The position numbers were made by a program, and so were the translations under genes. Positions 1 to 8,060 of a DNA stretch of 53,063 nucleotides are shown piece by piece; the first letter of the stretch is position 1, and each line of letters begins with the position of its first letter. Source of the stretch: Natrialba taiwanensis DSM 12281 (lineage in GTDB: Archaea; Halobacteriota; Halobacteria; Halobacteriales; Natrialbaceae); the NCBI RefSeq assembly GCF_000337595.1, contig NZ_AOIL01000013.1:188149-241211 (forward strand), in the 5' to 3' direction. The notes under the pieces were generated by a model. The model was not told the origin of the DNA, did no database searches, and saw nothing but the letters and a program-made list of their open reading frames with translations.

Positions 1-1
1 G

Positions 2-235
2 ATGTACACAGACGTTGCGGGCGAGCGCCGCCAGGAGGCGACGACGGATCTGATGCTGTTCGGAGTCGCCGAGATCGTCTCCTATCTCTCGAAACGGTTC
101 ACCCTTCGCCCCGGCGACGTGATCGCGTTCGGCAGTCCAGCCAATCCCGGCCTGGTCGAGCCCGGAGACACCGTTGAAATTACCTACGAGGGCGTCGGGA
201 CGCTGCGGAATACGGTCGCCGAACCGACTGAGTGA
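2..235 (+). CDS. Fumarylacetoacetate hydrolase family protein, C-terminal part
   Basis: This is the last 77 codons of a gene that begins before the window. The visible part contains the family's C-terminal block: a region ending in SYLS, then LRPGDVIAFGSPANPG and a GDTVEI...GVGTLRN ending. This matches the FAH/FahA fold, whose members hydrolyse or decarboxylate acyl-pyruvate type substrates in a metal-dependent way. The metal-binding E-x-E/D residues lie upstream and cannot be seen, so the substrate cannot be assigned. The small C-terminal size of these archaeal members fits acylpyruvate hydrolase or 2-hydroxyhepta-2,4-diene-1,7-dioate isomerase annotations. The family call is secure; the exact activity is not. 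Confidence 0.85.
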   Translation: MYTDVAGERRQEATTDLMLFGVAEIVSYLSKRFTLRPGDVIAFGSPANPGLVEPGDTVEITYEGVGTLRNTVAEPTE

Positions 236-275
236 ACAGCGAGTGACCGGCGGGGGATCGGCGAGAGATTGGCGA

Positions 276-323
276 GGTACGGATACGGGTACGAGTACGA
301 ATACGAATGCGAATACAAATGCG
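276..323. repeat. Degenerate 6-bp tandem repeat
   Basis: Eight consecutive hexamers follow the pattern RRTACG (GGTACG, GATACG, GGTACG, AGTACG, AATACG, AATGCG, AATACA, AATGCG), and two more related units lie near 336-347. The array sits between the stop of the FAH gene and the chosen GTG start of the next gene, so it is treated as non-coding. It looks like a slippage-prone microsatellite. Confidence 0.7.
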
Positions 324-386
324 GGCGTGACGCAGGTATGGGTACGGGTAGAAAGGCACTTCAGGCCGAACACCCTCCGCCGACAC

Positions 387-896
387 GTGAGCGCTGACTC
401 CCGCCGCGTCGAGGTCCACCCCGGCCGCGAGGCCGTCGTCGAGTTCGATCCGGAACTCACCTTCGAGTGTGTCGACGACTGCACCTGGTGCTGTCACCAC
501 GGCGTTTTGCTGTACGATCGGGACTTACTCGAACTCGCCCAGCGGGCGAACCTCGCGGAGACGACGACCGATTTTCGGGGCGAGAAGTTCGTCACGCGCG
601 AGGAGAAAGCGCGGGACGAGCACGTCGCTGAAGACGGTCACGCGTGCGCGTTTCTTCGGGAAGACGGGCTCTGCTCGCTGCATCTGGATGAGGACTGGAA
701 ACCGACGCGGTGTTCGGTCTTTCCGCTCGGCGTCTGGCTTGAAGGGGGCGACCTTCACGTCGATATTCGGGAGTCGGCACACGACCACTGTGAGGGGCTG
801 AACGTCAGCGAACGCCGCGTGATCGACAATCTCGAGGCGTTCCTGCCGGAGCTGTTGTGGGACCTTGACAATCCGGACTCGGATCGGGAACTCTAA
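387..896 (+). CDS. YkgJ-type cysteine-cluster protein
   Basis: A 169-residue soluble protein. The Cys pattern CVDDCTWCC near residues 30-38 and later CAFL...GLCSLH...PTRCSVFPL is the signature of the YkgJ/CxxCxxCC family (UPF0153). Members are thought to bind zinc or an Fe-S cluster, and their biochemical role is not settled. The GTG at 387 is chosen because the reading frame before it runs through a hexamer repeat (276-323) that gives a TNTNAN low-complexity stretch unlike a real N-terminus, while the region after it (RRVEVHPGREAVVEFDP) looks like folded protein. It lies between the FAH gene and the aIF1A gene with no overlap. Confidence 0.85.
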   Translation: MSADSRRVEVHPGREAVVEFDPELTFECVDDCTWCCHHGVLLYDRDLLELAQRANLAETTTDFRGEKFVTREEKARDEHVAEDGHACAFLREDGLCSLHLDEDWKPTRCSVFPLGVWLEGGDLHVDIRESAHDHCEGLNVSERRVIDNLEAFLPELLWDLDNPDSDREL

Positions 897-975
897 TATA
901 TCTTATTATTCGTCCGCGAATGGCCCACTTTTTGCCACCCGTCGGGTGACACGTGATACCACTCCTTTCCGATAG

Positions 976-982
976 TTTAAAC
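976..982 (+). promoter_or_regulatory. TATA box of the aIF1A gene
   Basis: TTTAAAC is centred about 26 nt before the GTG start at 1005. That is the spacing expected if transcription starts at or next to the start codon, giving a leaderless mRNA as is common in haloarchaea. Confidence 0.55.
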
Positions 983-1004
983 GGCTGCCCCACGTAGGGA
1001 AGGT

Positions 1005-1289
1005 GTGACAGAAGACTCCGGGCGACGGAATCTCCGTATGCCCAACAACGATGAAGTATTCGCCGTCGTCACCGAACACCTCGGCGGCAACCACGTGCAA
1101 CTCCGCTGTGAGGACGGCGAGGAACGTCTCGGCCGTATTCCCGGCCGGATGAAGTATCGCACCTGGATCGAACAGGACGATATCGTCGTCGCCGAACCCT
1201 GGGACTGGCAGGACGAGAAGGCCACGATCGAGTGGCGCTACACCAGCCAGGACGCCGACCAGCTCCGCCGCGAAGGCCACATCGACTGA
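1005..1289 (+). CDS. eif1A: Translation initiation factor aIF1A
   Basis: A 94-residue OB-fold initiation factor. The sequence [33 protein letters not shown] and [14 protein letters not shown] is the conserved aIF1A core. The protein binds the small ribosomal subunit A site and promotes scanning-independent initiator tRNA placement. The GTG at 1005 gives [13 protein letters not shown], the usual haloarchaeal N-terminus, and a TATA element sits at the right distance for a leaderless transcript. Length is normal for the family. Nothing is missing. Confidence 0.97.
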   Translation: MTEDSGRRNLRMPNNDEVFAVVTEHLGGNHVQLRCEDGEERLGRIPGRMKYRTWIEQDDIVVAEPWDWQDEKATIEWRYTSQDADQLRREGHID

Positions 1290-1337
1290 TTTTACTCTCG
1301 CTCGCATGCTGACGCACGCGTAACCGAGCCGCGCTTC

Positions 1338-1907
1338 TCACGCCGACCCGTCTGCGAACGCCTCGACGATTCCCTCACAGAAAGCGTCGAGATCGTCCGG
1401 GTTTCGGCTCGTCACGAGCCCCTGATCAGTGACGAGTTCGTCGTCGACCCACTCGCCGCCCGCGTTACGGATATCCGTCTGCAGACTCGGATAGGAGGTG
1501 AGCGTCCGGCCGTCGACGACACCCGCCTCGACGAGCAGCCAGGGGCCGTGACAGATCACGCCGGCCGGTTTTCCGGCTTCGACGTGCTCGCGGAGGAGGG
1601 ACACCGCATCCTCGTCGAGTCGGAGTGTATCCGCGCCGACAGTGCCGCCGGGGACGATGAGTGCGTCGTACTCGTCCGCGCTGACCTCGCTGAACTGTTT
1701 GTCGACCGCGTAGGTCTCGCTCTCCTTGAGATCGTTGTTGACGCTCTGGGCCTCGCCGGTTTCGCTCCCGAGCACGTCGACGGTCGCGCCGGCGTCGGCG
1801 ACCGTCTGCTTCGGCTCGGTGAACTCGATTTCCTCGGTACCGGCTGGCGCGATGAAGATTCCGACCGTCGTGCCGTCGAGTGACTGCTCGTCGGTACTCA
1901 TACTCAT
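1338..1907 (-). CDS. DJ-1/PfpI family protein (class I glutamine amidotransferase-like)
   Basis: A 189-residue single-domain protein. After a short N-terminus it shows TTVGIFIAPAGTEEIEF, then ALIVPGGTVGAD and AGVICHGPWLLVEAG. C119 in the ICHGPWLL nucleophile elbow with the neighbouring H120 and the early Glu of EEIEF form the PfpI/DJ-1 active site. Family members include proteases, chaperones and deglycases acting on glyoxal-modified proteins; the sequence alone does not decide. The start at 1907 (or the Met two codons later) is preferred over an upstream Met at 1970, because the extra 21 residues are hydrophobic and not conserved in type. It is convergent with aIF1A. Confidence 0.9.
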   Translation of the reverse strand: MSMSTDEQSLDGTTVGIFIAPAGTEEIEFTEPKQTVADAGATVDVLGSETGEAQSVNNDLKESETYAVDKQFSEVSADEYDALIVPGGTVGADTLRLDEDAVSLLREHVEAGKPAGVICHGPWLLVEAGVVDGRTLTSYPSLQTDIRNAGGEWVDDELVTDQGLVTSRNPDDLDAFCEGIVEAFADGSA

Positions 1908-2006
1908 GCGCTGAACTCGTAGGAGCACGTGGAAAACGATTGCACCTACGCTTGCAACCGGAGCGTTCACGACGGATACTGAGACATGGTAGTGGGACCG
2001 TTGCCG

Positions 2007-3938
2007 TTACTTCCAACCGAAGAGGCGCTTGACGAGTGAGCGGTCGCTCGGTCGTTCTGCGAGAATCACCGAGCAGTCGACTTCGTTGACGACATCGAAG
2101 TGGAGCGATCCCGTGAGCAGCCGCGAGAGAAGTCCGCGCTCCGTTGCGCCGATGAGGAGCATCGAATGCTCTTTCGATTGGTGACAGATCGCACGTTCGA
2201 CGTCGCCCGAATCGTCGACCACGAGTTCGGCGTCCTGCAAGTTGTGGTCGACTGCCCAGTCCGAGAGGAACTGTTCCCCGGTCTGGCGCTCGTCGGGGTT
2301 ATCGACGACGTGCAGGAGCGTCACCTCGGCGTCCGACGTTTCGCGGAACGTTCGGGCGACTTCGGCACTCAGGTCCGAGTCCGGCCCGCCGGCGGTCGGC
2401 AGGAGGATTTTGGACGGGTCCAGTCCGCGGTCTTTCAGGACGAGGAAGTCACAGGGGAGCTGTCTCGTCAGTTCGCTGAGCGGCCGTTCTGCGCGCGCGG
2501 CGCCCCAGAGTTCGTTGACGCCCCAGCCGATCACGACGAGGTCGCTGCGTTTGCTCTCGGCCAGGTTGAAGATTTCCTCGAACGAGCGGTGCGTGACGAT
2601 CGTCGAGTACTCGAACTCGACATCGTAGTCGTCGATCTCACCGCCGACGTCTCGCAGTAACGCTTCGGATTCGGACACGATCTGATCACGCTGTCGTCCG
2701 CCGCTGGACTGATCCGGGATTTGCACGATGTGGACCACGTGTACGATCGCGGACTCGCGTTGTGCTGCGAGCGTTGCGGCGAGGTCGATGAGTCGGGATT
2801 CGGTGCGCGGGTTCGCGATCGGGACGAGGACCCGGTAGCCCTCTTCGTCTTCCTCTGTTCGCTCGGCTGTGTCGATCAGGGGAACGTACGACCGACCGAC
2901 GAGACCGCCGAACACCCACTCCTTGAACGACAGCCGGCGTTTAATCCCCTCGAAGCGGGCGGATTTGAGTCGTTCCTCGCTCGTCTGGAAGTAGTTGACG
3001 ACGGTGACGAGGAGGATGCCGCCGATGGTGTTCCCGAGCAGGACCGGCAGGACGAAATAGACCAAGCCGGTGAAAAAGCCGAGATCGCTGCTGACGAAGA
3101 CGGCGTAGGACATCTCGGTGAACGAGGTGACGACGTGAAACAGGTTCCCGATCGGAATCGCCAGGAACGCCATGTAGACGACGACGAGGCGAGAAATCGT
3201 ATCGCGAGAGGCGAAGGTAACCCAGACGACGCCGGCGACGATCAGCCCCGCGAAGGCTGCCTTGAAGAACAGGTCGAACCAGGGCGTCTCGATGCCGTGT
3301 GTTCCAAGGTACAGTGCAGCCTCGGCCGCGTCCTCGGAGAAGACGCCGCCCCACGCGAGCACCGCCGCCCCGATGGTAGCGCCGATGAAGTTCCCGATGA
3401 GGACGATCGTCCAGTGCCGAAAGAGCGCCGGAATGCTCGCGAGGCGCTCGAGCGTGAGTGCCACCGGCGGGAGCGTGTTTTCGGTGTAGAGCTGGTAGCC
3501 GCCGATGATGATGTAGATGAATCCGAGCGGGTACAACAGCGCACTCAGTATCGGATGGCCGTCCGTCGAACCGTAGAGCGAGGCGTACAACAGGAACGTG
3601 ATCGTGATCGCGAATCCCGCGGCGATCCCGCTGAAGAGCAGTTCGCGGTTTCCGGACGTGACCTCCTCGTCCGCGGCGGCGACGATTCGCTGGAAGACCT
3701 CGTCCGCGGAGAAGCGATCGCGAACGACCGAACCGACCGCGGGCGCGCCGCTACGCGAGCGTTCGACGGCGTCCCGCACCGCATCCTGGCGTTCCGTAGT
3801 GGTCACTTCCGGCACCGTGTGATCCGTCCCACGGTCCGCGTCCGACTCAATCGACTCGCGGTCGCGCCGGATGTCCTCGTCTCGTGCCTCGTCCTCGTCA
3901 CCAGGGGGTGGCGTGTGTTCGTGTTCAGAGGTATCCAT
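2007..3938 (-). CDS. Formate/nitrite transporter-like channel fused to two UspA domains
   Basis: A 643-residue fusion. Residues 1-75 are acidic and polar with no fold I recognise. Residues about 95-330 hold six membrane segments (ELLFSGIAAGFAITITFLLY, FIYIIIGGYQLYTENT, WTIVLIGNFIGATIG, FKAAFAGLIVAGVVWVTFA, IPIGNLFHVV, LLGNTIGGILLVTVVNYF) typical of the FNT family that conducts formate, nitrite or other small anions as pentamers. Residues about 365-500 and 505-625 are two UspA-like nucleotide-binding domains (YRVLVPIANP; ILLPTAGGPDSD and IGATERGLLSRLLTGS). The second keeps the Gly-rich ATP-binding end. The architecture suggests a channel gated by cytosolic Usp domains sensing energy state. The transported anion cannot be assigned. 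Confidence 0.9.
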   Translation of the reverse strand: MDTSEHEHTPPPGDEDEARDEDIRRDRESIESDADRGTDHTVPEVTTTERQDAVRDAVERSRSGAPAVGSVVRDRFSADEVFQRIVAAADEEVTSGNRELLFSGIAAGFAITITFLLYASLYGSTDGHPILSALLYPLGFIYIIIGGYQLYTENTLPPVALTLERLASIPALFRHWTIVLIGNFIGATIGAAVLAWGGVFSEDAAEAALYLGTHGIETPWFDLFFKAAFAGLIVAGVVWVTFASRDTISRLVVVYMAFLAIPIGNLFHVVTSFTEMSYAVFVSSDLGFFTGLVYFVLPVLLGNTIGGILLVTVVNYFQTSEERLKSARFEGIKRRLSFKEWVFGGLVGRSYVPLIDTAERTEEDEEGYRVLVPIANPRTESRLIDLAATLAAQRESAIVHVVHIVQIPDQSSGGRQRDQIVSESEALLRDVGGEIDDYDVEFEYSTIVTHRSFEEIFNLAESKRSDLVVIGWGVNELWGAARAERPLSELTRQLPCDFLVLKDRGLDPSKILLPTAGGPDSDLSAEVARTFRETSDAEVTLLHVVDNPDERQTGEQFLSDWAVDHNLQDAELVVDDSGDVERAICHQSKEHSMLLIGATERGLLSRLLTGSLHFDVVNEVDCSVILAERPSDRSLVKRLFGWK

Positions 3939-4033
3939 TACTAGACCGAGTCTCCCAGACGAACTAAGGCATTGGTATTTCGCTCAACGGAACCGGGATG
4001 CACATTCTTCACGCTACTTCCGATACCCATCGT

Positions 4034-4520
4034 ATGCGCTCCCCGGCCGGGTCCACAGCCATCGTCGTCGGAGCCGGTGTGGGCGGTCTCTCGACCGCCT
4101 GTTACCTCGCCGATGCCGGCGTGTCAGTTCACGTTGTCGAACAAAACGACCAACTCGGCGGCCGTGCGAGTCGGCTCGAACGCGACGGGTTCCGATTCGA
4201 TATGGGGCCGTCCTGGTACCTGATGCCCGACGTCTTCGAACGGTTCTTCGCCGCCTTCAACCGAACGCCTTCCGAGTACTACGACCTCACCCATCTCAAT
4301 CCACACTATCGGATCTTCTTCAAAGACGGAGACCAAGTGGACGTGACGCCCGACAGAGGACGAACGAAAGACGTCTTCGAGTCCTACGAAACAGGTGCCG
4401 GCGACGCGCTCGAACGCTATCTCGAGACCGCTCGCCACCATTACGAGATCGGCATGGAACACTTCGTCTACGAGGATCGGCCACGGCTTCGAGACTACAT
4501 CGACCCCAACGTCGCCCAGC
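4034..4520 (+). pseudogene. crtI: Truncated phytoene desaturase (crtI), 5' third only
   Basis: From the ATG at 4034 the frame reads as a CrtI-type phytoene desaturase: AIVVGAGVGGLSTACYLADAG (FAD-binding dinucleotide motif), VEQNDQLGGRAS, FDMGPSWYLMPDVFE, and a family-like stretch through RPRLRDYIDPNV. Similarity stops abruptly near 4515-4525, after about 160 of roughly 500 residues. The continuing frame turns into Arg-rich nonsense because it enters the antisense strand of a crtB fragment. The substrate-binding and C-terminal FAD regions are absent, so no active enzyme can be made. CrtI normally desaturates phytoene toward lycopene and bacterioruberin. Confidence 0.9.
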
Positions 4521-4724
4521 ACGAAGCGATTCGAGTTCAGCGCGTTGGGTGGCCGGCAGCACGTCGTCGGCGTCGTCGACGATTTCGTCTCCGAGCCGAA
4601 AAAAGGCGTAGAGGACGTGGGTCGCGCGACGAACTCGTCGCGGAAGGAACCTGGTTGCGAGATAGAAGGTTCTCCCGGTTCGTCGGTGGAGTTCCTTGCT
4701 GGCGGCGATGTGTTTCCGGTACAT
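4518..4724 (-). pseudogene. crtB: Truncated phytoene synthase (crtB), 5' part only
   Basis: On the minus strand from the ATG at 4724 the frame encodes the start of a phytoene synthase: KELHRRTGRTFYLATRFLP, ATHVLYAFFRLGDEIVDDAD, then ATQRAELESLR. The first aspartate-rich motif (DEIVDD) is present, but the coding similarity ends at about 4518 where it meets the crtI fragment tail to tail. Only about 68 of roughly 300 residues remain; the second Asp motif and the catalytic core are gone. CrtB condenses two geranylgeranyl diphosphates to phytoene. An upstream Met at 4766 exists, but the TATA box at 4782-4790 predicts a transcript start below it. Confidence 0.88.
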
Positions 4725-4781
4725 TCTTGCTCGTGTCAGCTCGGCGACTCGCTGAAAGATGGCCATCGTACTACAGAATCG

Positions 4782-4790
4782 TATAAAATA
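4782..4790 (-). promoter_or_regulatory. TATA box of the crtB remnant
   Basis: TATTTTATA on the minus strand predicts a transcript start near 4760, about 36 nt before the crtB ATG at 4724. The promoter appears intact although the gene is destroyed. Confidence 0.45.
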
Positions 4791-4891
4791 CCACGCCTTG
4801 ACTGCGGTCGGTACGAGCGGTGCTTCGGTGGAGAGATGCTCTGTTTCGAATATTCGGCCGTGTTTCCGGTGTGATCGTCCCGGCTAGATGG

Positions 4892-6181
4892 TCACGCCGA
4901 GTGTTGCTGTGATGGATCGCAGAGTTCGTCCGCGAGCATCGGGATGAACGCGCCGATGTCGGTGACCATGCCGATCGCCTGGGCGCTGCCGCGGTCGAGC
5001 AGTTGCGTGACGGTCGCGGGGTTGATGTCGACGCAGACGGTCTTCGTCGTCGAGGGCAGACAGTTGCCGACGGCGACGGAGTGGAGGAGGGTTGCGAGCA
5101 TGAGCACGATGTCGGCATCCTGGGCCTGTTCGCGGATCGCGTTCTGAGCCTCGATCGAGTCCGTGATCGTATCCGGCAGCGGGCCATCGTCGCGGATCGA
5201 CCCGGCGAGCACGTAGGGAACGTCGTTGCTGACGCACTCGTACATCACGCCCTCGTCGACGACGCCGGCGTCGACGGCCTCCGGAATGCTGCCGTGGCGG
5301 ACGATTTCGCTGATCGTGTAGATGTGGTGCTTGTGTCCCTTTCGCGGGTGTTCAAGGCTCTCGGTGTCGACGCCCAGCGAGGTGCCGTAGAGGTCCCGTT
5401 CTAAGTCGTGGACAGCGAACCCATTGCCGGCGCTGATCGCGTCGACGTACCCTTCTCGGACGAGTTCGGCGAGGGCGTCCCGACCGCCGGAGTGGACGAT
5501 TGCGGGGCCGCAGACGGCGAGGACGGTGCCGTCGTTCTCGCGGACGTCGCGCATCTCGTCGGCGATTTCCTCGATCAGCGACTCGGAGGGGCGCTCGCTG
5601 GAGACGCCGCCTTGCATGAAGCCGAACGAGCCGCCGCCGTTGCGGGGTCGTTCGGGGGGTTCGACCCTAATGCCGGTTTCGCCGGTGACGACGAGGTCGC
5701 CTTCTTCGACGGCGTTCAGGACTTTGGTGGTGACGCGGGGAGTTCCGGGTCCGGTTTCGTCGCTTTCGCCGTCTCCGTCGCTATCGTCACCGTGTCGCTC
5801 GACGATCAGCGCACAGTCCATCTCGATATCCTCGACCGCCACCCAGTCGCCGTCGACGCGGACGTACGTCGGGTGGTTCGTCGTCGAGTAGAAGTCGACC
5901 GGAACGACCTGATCGTTCGGAGCGGGTTCTATCGTCGCGTCCCGCGGATCGGCGACGGTCGCCCCCTGCTGGTTAAGTTCGTGCAGGATCGCCCGGAGGT
6001 CCTCGTGGCTCTCGGCGGTAACTTCCATCCGGCAGTACGTCTCGTCGTGTTTGTGGCGGCCGACCTCGAACTCCTCGACTTCGAACTCGCCGCCCATCTC
6101 CATGACGGCACCGAAACAATGGCCCATCGACCCGGAGTCGATAATGTGACCCTCGAGTTCGACGGTCTGGGAAACTGTCAT
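4892..6181 (-). CDS. Ornithine cyclodeaminase, nickel-pincer nucleotide-dependent (TIGR00300 family)
   Basis: A 429-residue protein matching the archaeal LOR/SDH-conserved-region family. The N-terminal part (SQTVELEGHIIDSGSMGHCF, FEVGRHKHDETYCRMEV) is the LOR/SDH domain. The C-terminal part has GPAIVHSGGRDALAELV, GNGFAVHDLE and HPRKGHKHHIYTISEIVRHGSI, followed by a Rossmann-like end (ADIVLMLATLLHSVAVGN, TVCVDINPATVTQLLDRGS). Characterised archaeal members convert ornithine to proline and ammonia. The Met at 6181 is chosen over one ten codons upstream because MTVSQTVELEGHI is the family-like N-terminus. An acidic linker (residues about 135-150) is a haloarchaeal-style insertion. A proline dehydrogenase lies elsewhere in the window. 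Confidence 0.88.
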   Translation of the reverse strand: MTVSQTVELEGHIIDSGSMGHCFGAVMEMGGEFEVEEFEVGRHKHDETYCRMEVTAESHEDLRAILHELNQQGATVADPRDATIEPAPNDQVVPVDFYSTTNHPTYVRVDGDWVAVEDIEMDCALIVERHGDDSDGDGESDETGPGTPRVTTKVLNAVEEGDLVVTGETGIRVEPPERPRNGGGSFGFMQGGVSSERPSESLIEEIADEMRDVRENDGTVLAVCGPAIVHSGGRDALAELVREGYVDAISAGNGFAVHDLERDLYGTSLGVDTESLEHPRKGHKHHIYTISEIVRHGSIPEAVDAGVVDEGVMYECVSNDVPYVLAGSIRDDGPLPDTITDSIEAQNAIREQAQDADIVLMLATLLHSVAVGNCLPSTTKTVCVDINPATVTQLLDRGSAQAIGMVTDIGAFIPMLADELCDPSQQHSA

Positions 6182-6299
6182 TGGTGTGGGTTGGCGACCG
6201 AAGACCGTCAAGGTGTGTGTCTTCGGTCGCCGCTCTCACGGTGGGGCCGGTGATCGTCACCGCCCGAAAGCGGGCCGACGGACGACGGTTCTCGGTTCG

Positions 6300-7649
6300 T
6301 CAGCGTATCCGGTCGGTGAGCCACTCCCGCGGCGGATCCTCGAACGGCCACCGTCCGCATTCCGTTTGCGTGAGCGAGCCGCCAGTCCGCTGTGCGTACT
6401 CTCGTTGTTTCTGTCCCAGCCGATAGTGACAGCTCTCGGGCTGTCGCTTCTCCCAGTAGATCGTCTGCATCGACTCGATTTCGTCCGGCTTCTCCGGGAG
6501 CGTTTCGTAATTCGAAATCGACACCGCCTCGTGGGCCTCTTCGACTTCGGTCTTGATCGGCGTCACCGGGCCCCCGACCCAGTAGAGGCTTGCGACTGCG
6601 AGCAACGCGACGGTGCCGGCGACGATCGACCGTCGTCTCGGGGTCCGTGTCGTTGCGATCACTAGGCCAACGCCGATGGAGAGAAAGAGCAACAGGAGGA
6701 TCAGTTCGATAGCGCCCTGCATCTCGAGGAAGATCTGCAGCGAGTACAGCGAGCCCCCCGCGCCGACCCACCAGTATCGTCGCCAATCGAGAGCGATCCC
6801 TCGAACCCACCCGTAGACGCCGAGCGGGATCAACAGTGCTCCGTATCCGAGGATCATTACGAGGTCGAGAAGCCGCCCCGGAATCGTGTACCGTTCGACG
6901 CCGTAAATCGGCGCGAGGACCGTTTCCAGGAAGAGCGGGACGGTCGCGTTCGCGGCGACGAACGGGGCGACGACGACGATCGTCACGAGCGCTCCGCCGG
7001 CTATCGTTCGCGCCAGGCCGCGGCTTCTCCCGCGCTGGAACCCGATGGCGAGAACGAGCGCGGAGAGTGGCCCGCCGAGCTGCCAGAACCCGGCGCTCGT
7101 CGCGGCGGCGGCACCGCTCAGCGCCGGCCGATCCGTCACTGCAAACAAGAGGCCCGCAACCCCGAACAGCAAGGCGAGGTATTTCGGTCTGAGTCCCACC
7201 GCCGGAAAGCCATAGAGCGACGGGACGACGAACATCGTCGCACCGGCGACGAAACTCGCGAACTCGTGTGCTGTTAACCGATAGGTGAGCAGCCCGACGA
7301 GCGTCACGCCGACGACGACCGAGCCGACGGCGACGCCGATGCTCAGCAGGTGCAACACCAGCATATTGCCGCCCGAAAGGAACGCCAAGACGGTCGTGAC
7401 GGCGTAGATGAGCGGCGGTTTCAGATCCCAGAAATCGACGTACGGGGTTGCCCCTTGCAGGATGTACCACCCGGCGTGCTGAAACAGCGCCGAGTCGTCG
7501 TGTATGCGGAACGGTTCGTGAACGAACTGGACCATCGTCGCGACCGTCACGAGGACGGTCGATCCCGCGAAAAGCAACCCGAGCCAGTGCTGCTCGAACT
7601 GATCGGTCCAGCGAGGCGGTATACTCGCACTCGATTCTCGAGATCCCAT
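6300..7649 (-). CDS. Polytopic glycosyltransferase-like membrane protein (DolP-mannose mannosyltransferase type)
   Basis: A 449-residue protein with about ten hydrophobic segments. After the first helix it carries IHDDSALFQHAGWYILQGATPYVDFWDLKPPL; acidic residues in the first external loop and the PYVDFWDLKPPL motif are typical of GT-C glycosyltransferases and of the haloarchaeal DolP-mannose mannosyltransferase group. The soluble C-terminal tail ends in CGRWPFEDPP. It would transfer a sugar from a polyprenyl phosphate carrier on the outer face of the membrane. The start at 7649 skips 34 Arg-rich upstream codons that read through intergenic DNA. It is the last gene of a minus-strand cluster with a broken gtrA and a GT2 gene. 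Confidence 0.75.
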   Translation of the reverse strand: MGSRESSASIPPRWTDQFEQHWLGLLFAGSTVLVTVATMVQFVHEPFRIHDDSALFQHAGWYILQGATPYVDFWDLKPPLIYAVTTVLAFLSGGNMLVLHLLSIGVAVGSVVVGVTLVGLLTYRLTAHEFASFVAGATMFVVPSLYGFPAVGLRPKYLALLFGVAGLLFAVTDRPALSGAAAATSAGFWQLGGPLSALVLAIGFQRGRSRGLARTIAGGALVTIVVVAPFVAANATVPLFLETVLAPIYGVERYTIPGRLLDLVMILGYGALLIPLGVYGWVRGIALDWRRYWWVGAGGSLYSLQIFLEMQGAIELILLLLFLSIGVGLVIATTRTPRRRSIVAGTVALLAVASLYWVGGPVTPIKTEVEEAHEAVSISNYETLPEKPDEIESMQTIYWEKRQPESCHYRLGQKQREYAQRTGGSLTQTECGRWPFEDPPREWLTDRIR

Positions 7650-7751
7650 ACTCGGTCGGTGTCGTACTAGCTGCCTTTGATCGAATAAGATCGGTGCTGG
7701 CACTCTGCGAGCACCGACGAGAGTTTGCGGGTCTGAAGGGAATTCGCGCAC

Positions 7752-8040
7752 TCAGGCGTCGCCGCCGAGCACGCTTTCCGGGACGTAGTTACGGCCATCC
7801 CGGCGCAGATACCGATACCGATACCGTTTGCGACTGTCGGCCAGCGATCGATGCCCGCAATCGGGAGTCTCATCGAGAGAAGGCGGGTCAATCCGAACAG
7901 AACGGGGAAGCCGATCGAGAGCTCCGCGACCCTGACGAATGCGAGTTCGTCCGCCGGTCCAAGAGCGCGATTCCGCCGGCAGTTCCGCTTCCCGCTCGAT
8001 GCACGAGTTCACCGAACACGGACGTATTTTTCCGTCCCAT
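7752..8040 (-). pseudogene. Broken GtrA-like membrane protein gene
   Basis: No single frame is open, but spliced frames give a GtrA-like C-terminal half. One frame reads LAFVRVAELSIGFPVLFGLT then PTVANGIGIGICAGMAV, and after a one-base shift near 7790-7795 the next frame continues NYVPESVLGGDA and stops. The combined VANGIGIG...VNYVPESVL matches the last helix of haloarchaeal GtrA proteins (ANAxGIGVGFxVNYxLESL). A missing A in the Val-Asn junction would explain the shift. A first piece starts at an ATG at 8040, 20 nt after the GT2 stop, and needs another frame change near 7955-7965. GtrA proteins are thought to flip or present polyprenyl-linked sugars. Remnant identity is inferred from pattern, not alignment. 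Confidence 0.55.
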
Positions 8041-8060
8041 ATTCGATCACACTGAACTCG

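Noticed and set aside
180-500. Minus-strand frame of 106 codons over the YkgJ start
   Set aside because: Its IRIRIRTRTRIR run is just the antisense of the hexamer repeat; the sense gene has clear family motifs.
2721-3944. 407-codon plus-strand frame antisense to the channel-Usp gene
   Set aside because: Asp/Arg/Glu-rich shadow with no motif, typical of the opposite strand of GC-rich haloarchaeal genes.
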